Part shown: positions 7,246-15,014 of the stretch, piece by piece | Numbering within the stretch: position 1 is the first letter of the stretch | Layout of the letters: every line of letters begins with the position of its first letter | Virus record (IMG/VR): IMGVR_UViG_3300048672_001522 | Location: 1 to 26,665 of that record | Strand: one strand, 5' to 3' | DNA length: 26,665 nt | DNA from: a virus | Notes under the pieces: model-generated | The model's database searches: none | What the model was told of the DNA's origin: nothing | The model's input: only the letters and a program-made list of their open reading frames with translations | Position numbers and translations under genes: made by a program

Positions 7246-8028
7246 GTGAGTCAAATCTTATCAGGGTTCGGTCGTCCTGACTTTACCGCACTATTCCCAG
7301 GGGCAACACTGCCAAAGTTTTTGCAGGTCGAGCCACTAGAATTTTCCCTTGAAGCTACGTCTAGCAAGCTTCAGGCTAAAAAATATGTGGAAGGTGTCAA
7401 AACTATCGCAGCTTCTAAGGTTGGAGAGTATCTGTATACCCTCAAATTAGGAATCGAAGCAGCTAGCTGGACCTCGATTCAGTTCGCCCTTGGTGAACTA
7501 GCGGGCACTACTGCATCAATCGGATTGCCAGAAGTACGATATGCAACTATACCACTAACCTCGCCATATGAGATAAGTGATACCGATTTGACTACCGCTA
7601 CAGGTGCCCAGGTATTTGTTACTGATTCGGGTACGTGGGGAGAGGAGAAATCGCTGACACTAACAGTGGCTGTTGGTGCTCCATCCGCTGGGGAATTCAA
7701 GGTGGATAGCGGAACGGGTAAATTTACCTTTAACGTTGCTCAAGCTGGTGCTCCCATTGCCTATCGGATCATCAAAACTTACACTTCACTTGCTTCGATC
7801 GGGCAAGAGCAAGTAGCTACTCTACTCAACTCGATGTCCTTTTCGGGCATTGCTTACTCGGACAAGGAATATTACAAAATCATTATCCCCAAGATGCAAC
7901 GGGTATCTGTTCCGTCACTCAACCTGTCGGATGTTACCAAGCTGGAGGTGGAATTTGACCTCCAGACTCCCCAAGGGATGCGAAAACCATTCCAAATTTT
8001 CAAGATGCCTAGTACATACACACCTTAA
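7246..8028 (+). CDS. Putative major tail (tube) protein
   Basis: Protein of 260 residues with a GTG start preceded by AGGAG at good spacing. It is rich in beta-prone sequence with Thr, Ser and Val, and ends in a VEFDLQTPQGMRKPFQIFKM segment. Position right after the gp37-like terminator gene is the classical place for a tail tube protein, and the size fits. No specific family was recognised. Residues 1-9 (MSQILSGFG) repeat those of the gene at 6034. The inference is mainly positional. Confidence 0.4.
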   Translation: MSQILSGFGRPDFTALFPGATLPKFLQVEPLEFSLEATSSKLQAKKYVEGVKTIAASKVGEYLYTLKLGIEAASWTSIQFALGELAGTTASIGLPEVRYATIPLTSPYEISDTDLTTATGAQVFVTDSGTWGEEKSLTLTVAVGAPSAGEFKVDSGTGKFTFNVAQAGAPIAYRIIKTYTSLASIGQEQVATLLNSMSFSGIAYSDKEYYKIIIPKMQRVSVPSLNLSDVTKLEVEFDLQTPQGMRKPFQIFKMPSTYTP

Positions 8029-8031
8029 TCT

Positions 8032-8619
8032 GTGATGCTTTGGATTGATTTTCCCCCGTTGGCAGAATTTGCTGACCGCAACAATATTGTCCGCGCCATT
8101 CGTGGCACGACGATTTTCGGTCGGTTGGAATTTGCCGAACGAATGGAGCAAATCCAAAAGTTACTCGACGAAGCTGCTCCCTCGTTGACTTGGGAAAGTT
8201 TATATCTCTCCCAGACTCAATTTAGACACGCAGTTGATAGAGCATTAGCCTGTTGGGGGATAGATGTCGATTGGCTCGTTCCCAGTCAAATCGAACAGTT
8301 GCTGTTCTTTCGTGGTGAAGAAGTTGGATGGTTGATCCAGCTATCCGCACCCAAATATCCCGCACCAGCAGGAGAAGAAGGTCACACTCTAGCTGAAGCA
8401 ATTGCCGCTATTTCTAGCCACTGCCAGTCACTATCCGAAGCGTTGGAGTTGGCGAATAATATGCCAGCCGAATTGCTCCAAGATGTGCTTAAAGCTAAGG
8501 CTGATGTGTTGGAGCCGGAAACTAAGCAGCAACGTAAGCGAAAAGAACAGGTCAGACAGAATTTTGACAAGTTGATGAATATGGATATGCCCACTGGGGA
8601 GGAGGTTGAAATTATATGA
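8032..8619 (+). CDS. Hypothetical tail-region protein, possible tail assembly chaperone
   Basis: Protein of 195 residues, mostly helical, with several Trp residues (WESLYLSQTQFRHAV, WGIDVDWLVPSQIEQLLF) and a charged C-terminus (ETKQQRKRKEQVRQNFDKLM). The position after a tail-tube candidate suggests a tail assembly chaperone, but no family motif was recognised. GTG at 8032 is followed at once by ATG at 8035, so either may be the start; no SD is seen. The stop overlaps the next ATG (ATGA). Confidence 0.45.
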   Translation: MMLWIDFPPLAEFADRNNIVRAIRGTTIFGRLEFAERMEQIQKLLDEAAPSLTWESLYLSQTQFRHAVDRALACWGIDVDWLVPSQIEQLLFFRGEEVGWLIQLSAPKYPAPAGEEGHTLAEAIAAISSHCQSLSEALELANNMPAELLQDVLKAKADVLEPETKQQRKRKEQVRQNFDKLMNMDMPTGEEVEII

Positions 8620-8834
8620 AAATACTTGACTACATTAAAGGGTTTAATCCTAAAGATTTTCTGTCAAATATTGGAGCGGCAATGGGTCTAGTTGGCTCAA
8701 TTCTGCTTGTTAACATCGAGGCTGGTGTGTTGCCAGCTAAATACGAGAAGCCAGGCCAAGGACTAATTGGGACTAGTATCGTGTTAATCGGGTTTGCGAC
8801 TGGAAAGAATAAAAATCTGACAGGAGGGCAGTAG
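8616..8834 (+). CDS. Small membrane protein
   Basis: Protein of 72 residues with two hydrophobic stretches: about residues 17-35 (NIGAAMGLVGSILLV) and 50-62 (GLIGTSIVLIGFATG). It is coupled to both neighbours by overlap: ATGA with the gene before and TAGTG with the gene after. A small two-segment membrane protein in a phage tail operon could be a holin, but no family was recognised. Confidence 0.5.
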   Translation: MKILDYIKGFNPKDFLSNIGAAMGLVGSILLVNIEAGVLPAKYEKPGQGLIGTSIVLIGFATGKNKNLTGGQ

Positions 8835-10906
8835 TGACCAATTTAATTACTGGAATTTATTCGGATGGTACCACATCACTCGAAAAGCCGATCGCGGTGG
8901 ATGTAGATGGCAAAATTAAAACGCTAGCCACATCACTCGATCAATCTGAGGCGTGGACGACTATCAGGACGTTTAATGCAAATACAAATCCAGACGGATT
9001 AAATGCTGCACCAACCAACCCAACCGCAACCAGCCCCAATGTAACCAATGAAAATGCCGATTATCAAGCATTACTGGGATTTTCCCCCACTAATTCTAAT
9101 AAGCTCCAGGTTTTGCCTAGACTAAAAACTACTCCGGGCTACACAGCTAGGGTTTATCCTTGGATCTGGGACGGCTTCAACGATGTAGCTTTACCAGGAA
9201 TCGCAGTATTACCAAAAGATAATGGGATCTCATTCAGCGATTCAAATGGCTTTTTATCCGGCAATCCCAAGCAAATTTACACCCTCAGCCAGTACAATGC
9301 TGGCTTGAGGGTGGGTGCGCGGGTAACGCTCTTGCCTTTGTCTAGCGTTTTCAGCCTGCCAGTATCAAATACTGTGCCCAATGTCACTCAAGCTGCGATT
9401 ACCAATCCTGGGTACCAAGGTGGGGAGTTAGTAACTTTCAACACCACGGGAACATTGCCGTTTGGATTAGCGGCATTTGTATCATCCTTTAACTCAAGCA
9501 ACAATACATTAACTTTAGATGGTGCAAGTTTTTCTGATGCTGAGCCAGTCCGATTTAATTTTGTTTCGCTGGGTGCGAACGCGATTCCACCGCTAGGCAT
9601 AGCTGCACGCATTCAACCATCTGGTGTTAGCACCAAAACTGGTACCTTAACCTTAGATGGTTCGCAAACCGATTTAGTTTTATCGGCTGGAGATTCAATT
9701 AGATTTAGAAATGCTCCAGGAAGTACATTGCCGGGCGGAATCACTAACGCGACGACCTATGTAATTCGTTCGGTTAGTGGTTCTCCTGGTAGTCAAACTT
9801 TCATCTTGACCAACGCGGATGGGATAACGCCATTAATTCCTACCAGTATCGGCGCGGGATATTTTTATATATTCAGATATCCATACCAACCATTATTTTT
9901 CAAAGGCACCAATCAACTCAGCTACAACAGTGGCGAATCGGCAATTTCATTTCCTTCCGATTACAATAGCATTCCTGTTTGGTTGACTGGAAATACAATC
10001 GCGACATTTACTTCGACCGCACATGGATTTACAGCCAATCAAGCCGTCACTCTAACTGGCACGACCGCCCCAGGCGGAATGACACTAGGGGCTACCTATT
10101 ATATTTATGGGCCATCACTAGCAGCCAATACCTTCCAACTCTCATTCACTCCAGGCGGACTGCCATTCCCTGCAACGAGTATTGGTTCATCTGTAGTGGT
10201 TGGCGGCAAAGCTTGTACAGTGTCTGCAACTACTCCCGTTGCTAGTGTGTTTACATTCAGTGCTCACGGCTTCACCAATGGTCAAGCGTTAATACTAGGA
10301 GGAACAACCGCACCGGGTGGTGGAGTACTAGGTAATACTTATTACGTCAGAAATGCCACTGCCAACACATTTGAGTTAGCTCAAATTAGCGGCGGCTTAT
10401 CTTGCGCATTTACCTCGACTGGTTCTAACGTCACGGTCAAAGCTTCGGGCGGTAGTCCAATTGTTGTCGCTGTCACTGCTGCGGTTCAGCAACAAATCAC
10501 GCTAGTCAATCATTATTTTGGCGCAACGCAACAATTCAACCTGCCTGCGGCAACAGGTACTAGTGATTACACATTAGGAAATTCATTATTTGTAGTTAGC
10601 AACAGCTTAACTGCCACAACCTTCCAGTTTAGCGATTTTGTCGGTGGTGCTCCAGTAATTATCCCTGGTACGGCGATTACAGGGGTTGCCCTCTCTGCGG
10701 CTTTCTCAAATACGTACTATCCCTTTACCCTTGAAAAAACTCAGGCTTATATCAAATCTCCAGCAGATAGCACGGTTGGATTTTCTAATACAAGTGGTGG
10801 GGCTGCGATCGTGTTGTATGGTGGTAGTGGCACCCACACAATTACACCTGCCAACGCTGGACAAATTTTGTCAGGTTCGCAGATCTTAGCGAGAGTAAGT
10901 AGCTGA
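8834..10906 (+). CDS. Repeat-containing tail fibre or virion surface protein
   Basis: Protein of 690 residues starting with GTG after a strong AGGAGG. It is rich in Gly, Ser, Thr and Asn, with very few charged residues, typical of extracellular beta-structured phage fibres. The C-terminal half holds three diverged repeats of about 81 residues, anchored at H397, H478 and H560. Their pattern is HGFxxxQxxxLxGTTAPGG, then LGxTYYxxxxxxNTFxL. Similar HGF...PGG...YYV...F repeats are common in phage tail proteins. It is followed by a TGATG overlap with a second beta-rich protein. A receptor-binding or decorative role is likely; the specific target cannot be read. Confidence 0.6.
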   Translation: MTNLITGIYSDGTTSLEKPIAVDVDGKIKTLATSLDQSEAWTTIRTFNANTNPDGLNAAPTNPTATSPNVTNENADYQALLGFSPTNSNKLQVLPRLKTTPGYTARVYPWIWDGFNDVALPGIAVLPKDNGISFSDSNGFLSGNPKQIYTLSQYNAGLRVGARVTLLPLSSVFSLPVSNTVPNVTQAAITNPGYQGGELVTFNTTGTLPFGLAAFVSSFNSSNNTLTLDGASFSDAEPVRFNFVSLGANAIPPLGIAARIQPSGVSTKTGTLTLDGSQTDLVLSAGDSIRFRNAPGSTLPGGITNATTYVIRSVSGSPGSQTFILTNADGITPLIPTSIGAGYFYIFRYPYQPLFFKGTNQLSYNSGESAISFPSDYNSIPVWLTGNTIATFTSTAHGFTANQAVTLTGTTAPGGMTLGATYYIYGPSLAANTFQLSFTPGGLPFPATSIGSSVVVGGKACTVSATTPVASVFTFSAHGFTNGQALILGGTTAPGGGVLGNTYYVRNATANTFELAQISGGLSCAFTSTGSNVTVKASGGSPIVVAVTAAVQQQITLVNHYFGATQQFNLPAATGTSDYTLGNSLFVVSNSLTATTFQFSDFVGGAPVIIPGTAITGVALSAAFSNTYYPFTLEKTQAYIKSPADSTVGFSNTSGGAAIVLYGGSGTHTITPANAGQILSGSQILARVSS

Positions 10907-11748
10907 TGTTAATCTTGCCTAATACTTTTTGTATCTTAACGCCAGACAGCGTAGTTACTGATGTTTGCTCGGATGGTAGCCCCTGTGTAGCAGCGTGGAA
11001 TGATGTCAGTGGGACCGGAACTCACTACCTTCCATTTGCGGGGAGGGGACCAATACAAGGCATGGCAGATATTGCGTGTGTTGGTACGAAATCAGTTTTT
11101 CCGCTCGTCACTAAAACGTCTGGCGGGATTCAAATTAACTTATCAAATGCTAACTCCAGCTTTTCGCTAATGAATGGCTATTTTGCCGATTCCACAGGGG
11201 GAAATTGGGTGGGGAATCTCCCACGGAAAGACTGCAACGGAGTCAGGTGTCGGTTCGATGAACTGCCTTTGACTGTGTTAGTTCAAGCAACTATCAAAGG
11301 TGTGTTTGGAGGATCGCTTGGATCTCGTGTAACAGGCTTGTTTAATATAGATGGGTTTGGTGCTGAGGTAGGATTATTTTCACATCCACGACAAAATTTT
11401 ATGATTTATCCATTTAGCAGTGGCAGTATATGCGGATCGACTGATTTTAGATCTTTTGTAAAAGATCTCACTTTTTCAGGATATAAAGACAAAAAGCTTA
11501 TTTACGGAGTCAGTACTGATGGAACTGTGATTAGGATGAGTATCAACGGAAAAACGATAGGAGAGGTGCCATCTAGATGGGCGTTTAATGGAAGTAACTT
11601 TCTAAACGCTCGTTTAGGCGGTTGGTTTCCAGGAGGTTTTGACGGCTCACACACAGCTTATGGTACAATATTTCATCATGTCGTTGCGGCTAATTGGTTC
11701 CCCAATGAGCAGGAATTAATTGATGTTTGTGATTCGATCGGTTATTAA
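10906..11748 (+). CDS. Putative receptor-binding or LamG-like virion protein
   Basis: Protein of 280 residues translated from an ATG overlapping the preceding stop. It is beta-rich, with five Cys in the first 115 residues and two more near the middle and end. The C-terminal part ends in YGTIFHHVVAANWFPNEQEL, resembling the final strand and helix of concanavalin/LamG-like jelly-roll domains (a 'grid of strands, then a short helix for counting position' pattern). With the preceding fibre-like protein it probably forms the host-recognition part of the tail. No family was firmly identified. Confidence 0.45.
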   Translation: MLILPNTFCILTPDSVVTDVCSDGSPCVAAWNDVSGTGTHYLPFAGRGPIQGMADIACVGTKSVFPLVTKTSGGIQINLSNANSSFSLMNGYFADSTGGNWVGNLPRKDCNGVRCRFDELPLTVLVQATIKGVFGGSLGSRVTGLFNIDGFGAEVGLFSHPRQNFMIYPFSSGSICGSTDFRSFVKDLTFSGYKDKKLIYGVSTDGTVIRMSINGKTIGEVPSRWAFNGSNFLNARLGGWFPGGFDGSHTAYGTIFHHVVAANWFPNEQELIDVCDSIGY

Positions 11749-11764
11749 CAAATAAATTAAAAAT

Positions 11765-11896
11765 ATGACTATCTCAAAATTAGACTGGATTAAATCTCAA
11801 TTAATCGCTGGAGAGACAGCAGGGCAAACTGCCACCCGTTTGAATACTCCTGTTGATACCCCGAATCCCGTTCCCCCAGCCCAAGTTCCCGAATAG
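11765..11896 (+). CDS. Short ORF, probable N-terminal part of an interrupted gene
   Basis: A 43-residue reading frame that starts MTISKLDWIKSQLIAGETA and ends in a Pro-rich stretch (NTPVDTPNPVPPAQVPE) before TAG at 11894-11896. The frame continues open beyond that TAG into the protein at 11912-12202, which has no good start of its own. I read the two as halves of one protein of about 145 residues, broken by a nonsense change or joined by readthrough. The product would belong to the fibre end of the tail module; function unknown. Confidence 0.5.
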   Translation: MTISKLDWIKSQLIAGETAGQTATRLNTPVDTPNPVPPAQVPE

Positions 11897-11911
11897 ATAG
11901 ATTTTCGGGAA

Positions 11912-12202
11912 TTGAGAAATCTGATTCCCGATCTAGAAGCTTTTAATATCTTAAGCAATATAATCTGGGATAGAATTGTGCTTGCAAATAGCCAAGGAGA
12001 TCAGGCAACAGTTATATCTCATTTTAAAGCTTTTTTGGCGGGTGGATTAATTAGCGAAGGGACGATGGGAAATATAACTCCTGTATTGACAACTACAGTC
12101 TCCGACCCAAATTGGCAGGCGATCATGTCGATATCTCCCGCTGCCTTGGCTGGATATGATACTGTGCTTACTGATGAGGTTGAAGAAGCGTTACAGAATT
12201 AA
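11912..12202 (+). CDS. Hypothetical protein, probable C-terminal part of the interrupted gene
   Basis: A 96-residue frame from TTG at 11912, in the same frame as the 43-residue ORF upstream and separated from it only by the TAG at 11894-11896. No ATG or GTG lies in the first part and the TTG lacks a proper SD. The open frame in fact begins right after the TAG with IDFRELRNLIPDLEAF. The rest is helical (AFNILSNIIWDRIVLANSQG, TTTVSDPNWQAIMSISPAAL). If translated separately it would need reinitiation. Function not recognised. Confidence 0.55.
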   Translation: MRNLIPDLEAFNILSNIIWDRIVLANSQGDQATVISHFKAFLAGGLISEGTMGNITPVLTTTVSDPNWQAIMSISPAALAGYDTVLTDEVEEALQN

Positions 12203-12245
12203 TCAAAAACTCAATTAACCAAATCTAAAAAGGTCAGCTAAACAT

Positions 12246-12278
12246 TTTGGCAGAAGCTCAAATTGAGCTTCTGCCAAA
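12246..12278. terminator. Perfect 16-bp inverted repeat, terminator-like
   Basis: TTTGGCAGAAGCTCAA (12246-12261) and TTGAGCTTCTGCCAAA (12263-12278) are exact reverse complements around one A. It lies in the gap between the tail-module end and the terminase small-subunit gene. The core 12254-12270 is identical to 2893-2909 in the other hairpin, while the outer arms are unrelated. No long T-tract follows, so it could also be a processing or protein-binding site. Confidence 0.55.
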
Positions 12279-12316
12279 TCAGCCAGATAGTGAATAGTAG
12301 TAACCAGTAGTCAATA

Positions 12317-12880
12317 GTGGCCAAGAAAGTTACCAAAATCAATTTACTCCCCGCTCACTTACGAGCAGAACTAGATAGACGGATTATCGAGTCTGGATAC
12401 GGTGACTATCGAGGACATTCTGAATGGTTGAAATCCGAGGGTCATGAGATCAGTAACACGACCATCTGCGATCATGGAACTAAAATCCGCGATCGCATCC
12501 AAGAATTAGCAGATGCAAAGAACTTTGCCATCGCCTATGGCATATCGGTGGGTGAGGGTGAGCAAGCCGTACCTCGGATGATCAACGGTATGGTGCAGGA
12601 TGCGTTGTTCAAGGTTGCTAGCAGAATCCATAAAACCGCTAGCAACCTACCCGATGACGACGACGGTGCGATTTGGAGTCTGCTCAAACAATTGAATATG
12701 CTGACTAAATCGCTAGCCGATACCAGTCGATCGGATGTGATGGTAGCCAAATATTCGGCTGAGGTCAGAGCCAAACAAGAGGCTAAATTTGCCGAACTTG
12801 AAGCTGAAGGTCAACTGCGCGGAATCGATGGAGAGTTTATGCGACGGATGCGGACAGAGGTACTTGGAATGGGTGATTAG
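12317..12880 (+). CDS. Mu gp27-like terminase small subunit (DUF3486)
   Basis: Protein of 187 residues starting with GTG. The N-terminus has the DUF3486 helix-turn-helix pattern (KINLLPAHLRAELDRRIIES, then YRGHSEWLKSEGHEISNTTI), the DNA-recognition part of Mu gp27-type small terminases. The rest is a long helical region ending in a charged tail. It sits 30 bases upstream of the large subunit, as in Mu (27-28). Unlike Mu, both lie far downstream of the capsid genes, and the portal is on the other strand. No clear SD precedes the GTG. Confidence 0.82.
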   Translation: MAKKVTKINLLPAHLRAELDRRIIESGYGDYRGHSEWLKSEGHEISNTTICDHGTKIRDRIQELADAKNFAIAYGISVGEGEQAVPRMINGMVQDALFKVASRIHKTASNLPDDDDGAIWSLLKQLNMLTKSLADTSRSDVMVAKYSAEVRAKQEAKFAELEAEGQLRGIDGEFMRRMRTEVLGMGD

Positions 12881-12910
12881 CCAATCAAAAGAACTAGATT
12901 GAATAAATAA

Positions 12911-14353
12911 GTGAGTATTGCCCAGCAGACAAAGCTACCAAGTTTAGGCGTGAAATTTTGGAAGTTCCAAAAGGACTTTCTAAGTGACACGTCTAGATTT
13001 ATAGCTGTCTGTTGGGCGCGTGGCAATGGTAAGTCACGCATTACTGCTCTCAAAATCGCCCTCGAAGTATTTGAAGCCGAAGCCAAAGGGAAACCCTCTA
13101 ACTGGTTAATCGTCTCCGCTACCGCACAGCAAGCCCAAGAAGCACTTAGGTTGGTTGAAGGTTGGAGTCGAGTTATCTATGGTACTGCCATCGCCCTCAA
13201 TATTATTGAGGAAGAGATTGAATTCAGGACTGAGGACGGGCTAGAACGATACACACGCTTTCGATTGCGATTAGGTCGCAGTACTCAGGTATTTGCCTTA
13301 TCAGCATCTCCTGAAGCAATTAGAGGATATAGCGCATCTGTCTTCTGGGATGAAGCCGCATTTTTCGCCGACTCCGAGAAGATGTGGGCGGCTCTGCAAC
13401 ACGTCACACGCGGCAAATATAAGATGATTGTAGCGTCCACCCCTATTGGCGGTGCTGAAAATAAGTTTTATCAAATCATGCACAATACGGCAGTCGTCAG
13501 GGGCAAGCCACTTTGGTCTCATCACTGGGCTGACATTCACCGAGCAATTGCCGACGGTCGAGTCTATGACTTAGAGTCTGAAAAAGCCGCCGCCGATCCA
13601 TACAGTTGGCAGTCCGAAATGCTGTTGTCCTGGTCGGACTCTCCTAACACTTGGTTTTCCTCCGAATTAATCGCCGCTTGCGAAGATCCAAGAGCATCGA
13701 CTATGGGGCACGGTCACACGCCCCATAGTCGATGCTTTATTGGAAATGACATAGGACTCAGGGGTGATAAGTGGGTAAGTTGGGTTTTGGAAGCTACCGA
13801 AGATTTCGGTTTGCATACTGTAGATCGCCCCAATGGTCAAAAAGCGAGTTATTACACTGGGGAACTAATCACCCGTGAGGTGGTGGTATTAGATCGATCA
13901 ACCTTTGCCGAACACGATCGACAGATTGCCAGACTAATGCACAAATATAATGTGATTCGCCTTTGTATCGACCAGGGAGGGATGGGAGAGCGGTCAACAG
14001 AGGAATATCAGAATTTGTACGGTTCGCGCGTTGAAGGCATCTTATTTAATGTTGAGAATAAGGGTTCAATGGCGATGCTCGGACTGGAGATGATGACCGA
14101 TCGGCGAGTATTACTACCTCAAGACCATCCAGAAATCGGGCAAGACTTCCGCAAACTTCAACGGGTCGTCAGTGCTGGTGGTGCTGTGAGATTCAATGCT
14201 CAAAGGGATTCCAGTGGACACGCTGATATATGCTGGGCATTCTTGATGGCACTGAATGCAGCAACTATCCCTGCAATAAAGGTTGAGGTCTACTCTAGTC
14301 GCTCCAGCTTATCTGCCCTGGCAGAGATGGCTGGATACCAATTCAACAGATAA
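12911..14353 (+). CDS. Terminase large subunit, Mu gp28-like
   Basis: Packaging motor and nuclease of 480 residues with a GTG start. ATPase: Walker A variant CWARGNGKS (R37, G38, K41, S42), Walker B SVFWDE (D147, E148) and motif III ASTPIG (175-180). RNase H-like nuclease: candidate metal ligands D280 in FIGNDIGLRGD, D354 in LCIDQGGMGE and D439 in SSGHADICWAF. All key residues are present, so it should be functional. A 17-bp perfect inverted repeat (13693-13736) lies exactly at the joint between the two domains, encoding residues 261-276. It follows the gp27-like gene by 30 bases. Confidence 0.9.
   Translation: MSIAQQTKLPSLGVKFWKFQKDFLSDTSRFIAVCWARGNGKSRITALKIALEVFEAEAKGKPSNWLIVSATAQQAQEALRLVEGWSRVIYGTAIALNIIEEEIEFRTEDGLERYTRFRLRLGRSTQVFALSASPEAIRGYSASVFWDEAAFFADSEKMWAALQHVTRGKYKMIVASTPIGGAENKFYQIMHNTAVVRGKPLWSHHWADIHRAIADGRVYDLESEKAAADPYSWQSEMLLSWSDSPNTWFSSELIAACEDPRASTMGHGHTPHSRCFIGNDIGLRGDKWVSWVLEATEDFGLHTVDRPNGQKASYYTGELITREVVVLDRSTFAEHDRQIARLMHKYNVIRLCIDQGGMGERSTEEYQNLYGSRVEGILFNVENKGSMAMLGLEMMTDRRVLLPQDHPEIGQDFRKLQRVVSAGGAVRFNAQRDSSGHADICWAFLMALNAATIPAIKVEVYSSRSSLSALAEMAGYQFNR
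13693..13736. repeat. 17-bp inverted repeat inside the terminase gene
   Basis: AGCATCGACTATGGGGC (13693-13709) is the exact reverse complement of GCCCCATAGTCGATGCT (13720-13736), with a 10-base loop. In mRNA this would be a very stable hairpin. It encodes the linker RASTMGHGHTPHSR between the ATPase and nuclease domains and is followed by TTTATT. Confidence 0.9.
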
Positions 14354-14422
14354 AATCATCCTTAAGAAGACAACAATAGTTGCTATACCGAATAGGATTG
14401 AAATATCTATATTGGTCTTAGT

Positions 14423-14596
14423 ATGTCCCTACCTATTAGAATTGAGTCATTATTGGAACTATCCCAGCAGCAATGCGAACGGGCTATCCAAGCAATCGAC
14501 CGATTAATATCAGATGCAGCACTACCCCGACGACATAGCTACCAGCCCGTTACCCGAAATTCGAGCACTACTCATCACGAACGAGCAATTAATTAG
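14423..14596 (+). CDS. Small hypothetical protein overlapping the XhlA-like gene
   Basis: A 57-residue frame starting MSLPIRIESLLELSQQQCER and continuing AIQAIDRLISDA before a Pro/Arg/Thr-rich end. The first 32 residues look like a real amphipathic helical protein, while the final part overlaps the next gene in another frame. Without it there would be a 160-base hole after the terminase. No strong SD is seen. It may be real, but support is only compositional and positional. Confidence 0.4.
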   Translation: MSLPIRIESLLELSQQQCERAIQAIDRLISDAALPRRHSYQPVTRNSSTTHHERAIN

Positions 14597-14882
14597 AAGT
14601 CTTGCCGAAGCCCAAAAAGAGAACGCATCAGAAAGCAAAAAGCTAGCACAGTCGATTGGCAATCTCGAAGGTCAACTGATGGTGATTTGCAGTAGGTTAG
14701 ACCGAATCGATAAAGACTCAGAACTAAGCAGGGACGAAAGTGCTGCACAACGAGCGCGTTCTCATTCACAAACCTGGATAATTTGGGGTGCATTACTGAC
14801 TGCTATTCTGGCTGTGGTTGTGCCACTGATAATCCGCCCTGGCGCAATTTATCAGCCGTCTAGCGTTTCTACCCCTAAGTAA
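14514..14882 (+). CDS. XhlA-like coiled-coil and membrane protein, lysis candidate
   Basis: Protein of 122 residues: a helical, charged N-terminal 85 residues (EQLIRSLAEAQKENASESKK, then LEGQLMVICSRLDRIDKD) forming a likely coiled coil, and one C-terminal membrane segment WIIWGALLTAILAVVVPLII at about residues 88-107. The plan matches XhlA-type hemolysin-family proteins that assist holins, but it is longer than the usual 70-90 residues. It is the last gene before the promoter and leader of DinD-like gene B. The lysis role is inferred. Confidence 0.5.
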   Translation: MQHYPDDIATSPLPEIRALLITNEQLIRSLAEAQKENASESKKLAQSIGNLEGQLMVICSRLDRIDKDSELSRDESAAQRARSHSQTWIIWGALLTAILAVVVPLIIRPGAIYQPSSVSTPK

Positions 14883-14924
14883 TATATACGTTGTTTAACG
14901 GAGTTTGCTTTCGCCCGCGTAGCG

Positions 14925-14930
14925 TATAAT
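14925..14930 (+). promoter_or_regulatory. -10 box for leader B and DinD-like gene B
   Basis: A perfect TATAAT lies 10 bases upstream of the structured leader, so transcription would begin at or just before its first helix. The -35 is weak; TTGCTT at 14905-14910 has only a 14-base spacer. Confidence 0.45.
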
Positions 14931-14940
14931 CAAACATCAA

Positions 14941-14984
14941 GCCGATCGCGGGAGAGTGTTGAAGCACTCAGAATCCCCATCGGC
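14941..14984 (+). ncRNA. Structured 5' leader RNA of DinD-like gene B
   Basis: Folds as an outer helix GCCGAT/ATCGGC, internal loop CGC/C, helix GGGA/TCCC, bulge AGAA and terminal helix GAGTGT/GCACTC closed by TGAA. Compared with the minus-strand copy at 2780-2822, the outer helix changes at paired positions and the top helix has a U-A to U-G change. The bulge, the GGGA/TCCC helix and the CGCGGGAGAGTGTTG string are conserved. Downstream ACCT (14991-14994) could pair with AGG of the SD (15003-15005). It resembles a riboswitch or a phage regulatory RNA, but no known class was recognised. Confidence 0.6.
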
Positions 14985-15014
14985 GGTACCACCTACTCAC
15001 ATAGGACAGCACAA

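Noticed and set aside
8570-8640. Possible -1 frameshift joining 8032-8619 to 8616-8834, as in lambda G-GT
   Set aside because: No canonical slippery heptamer was found near the junction, and the second gene has its own coupled ATG.
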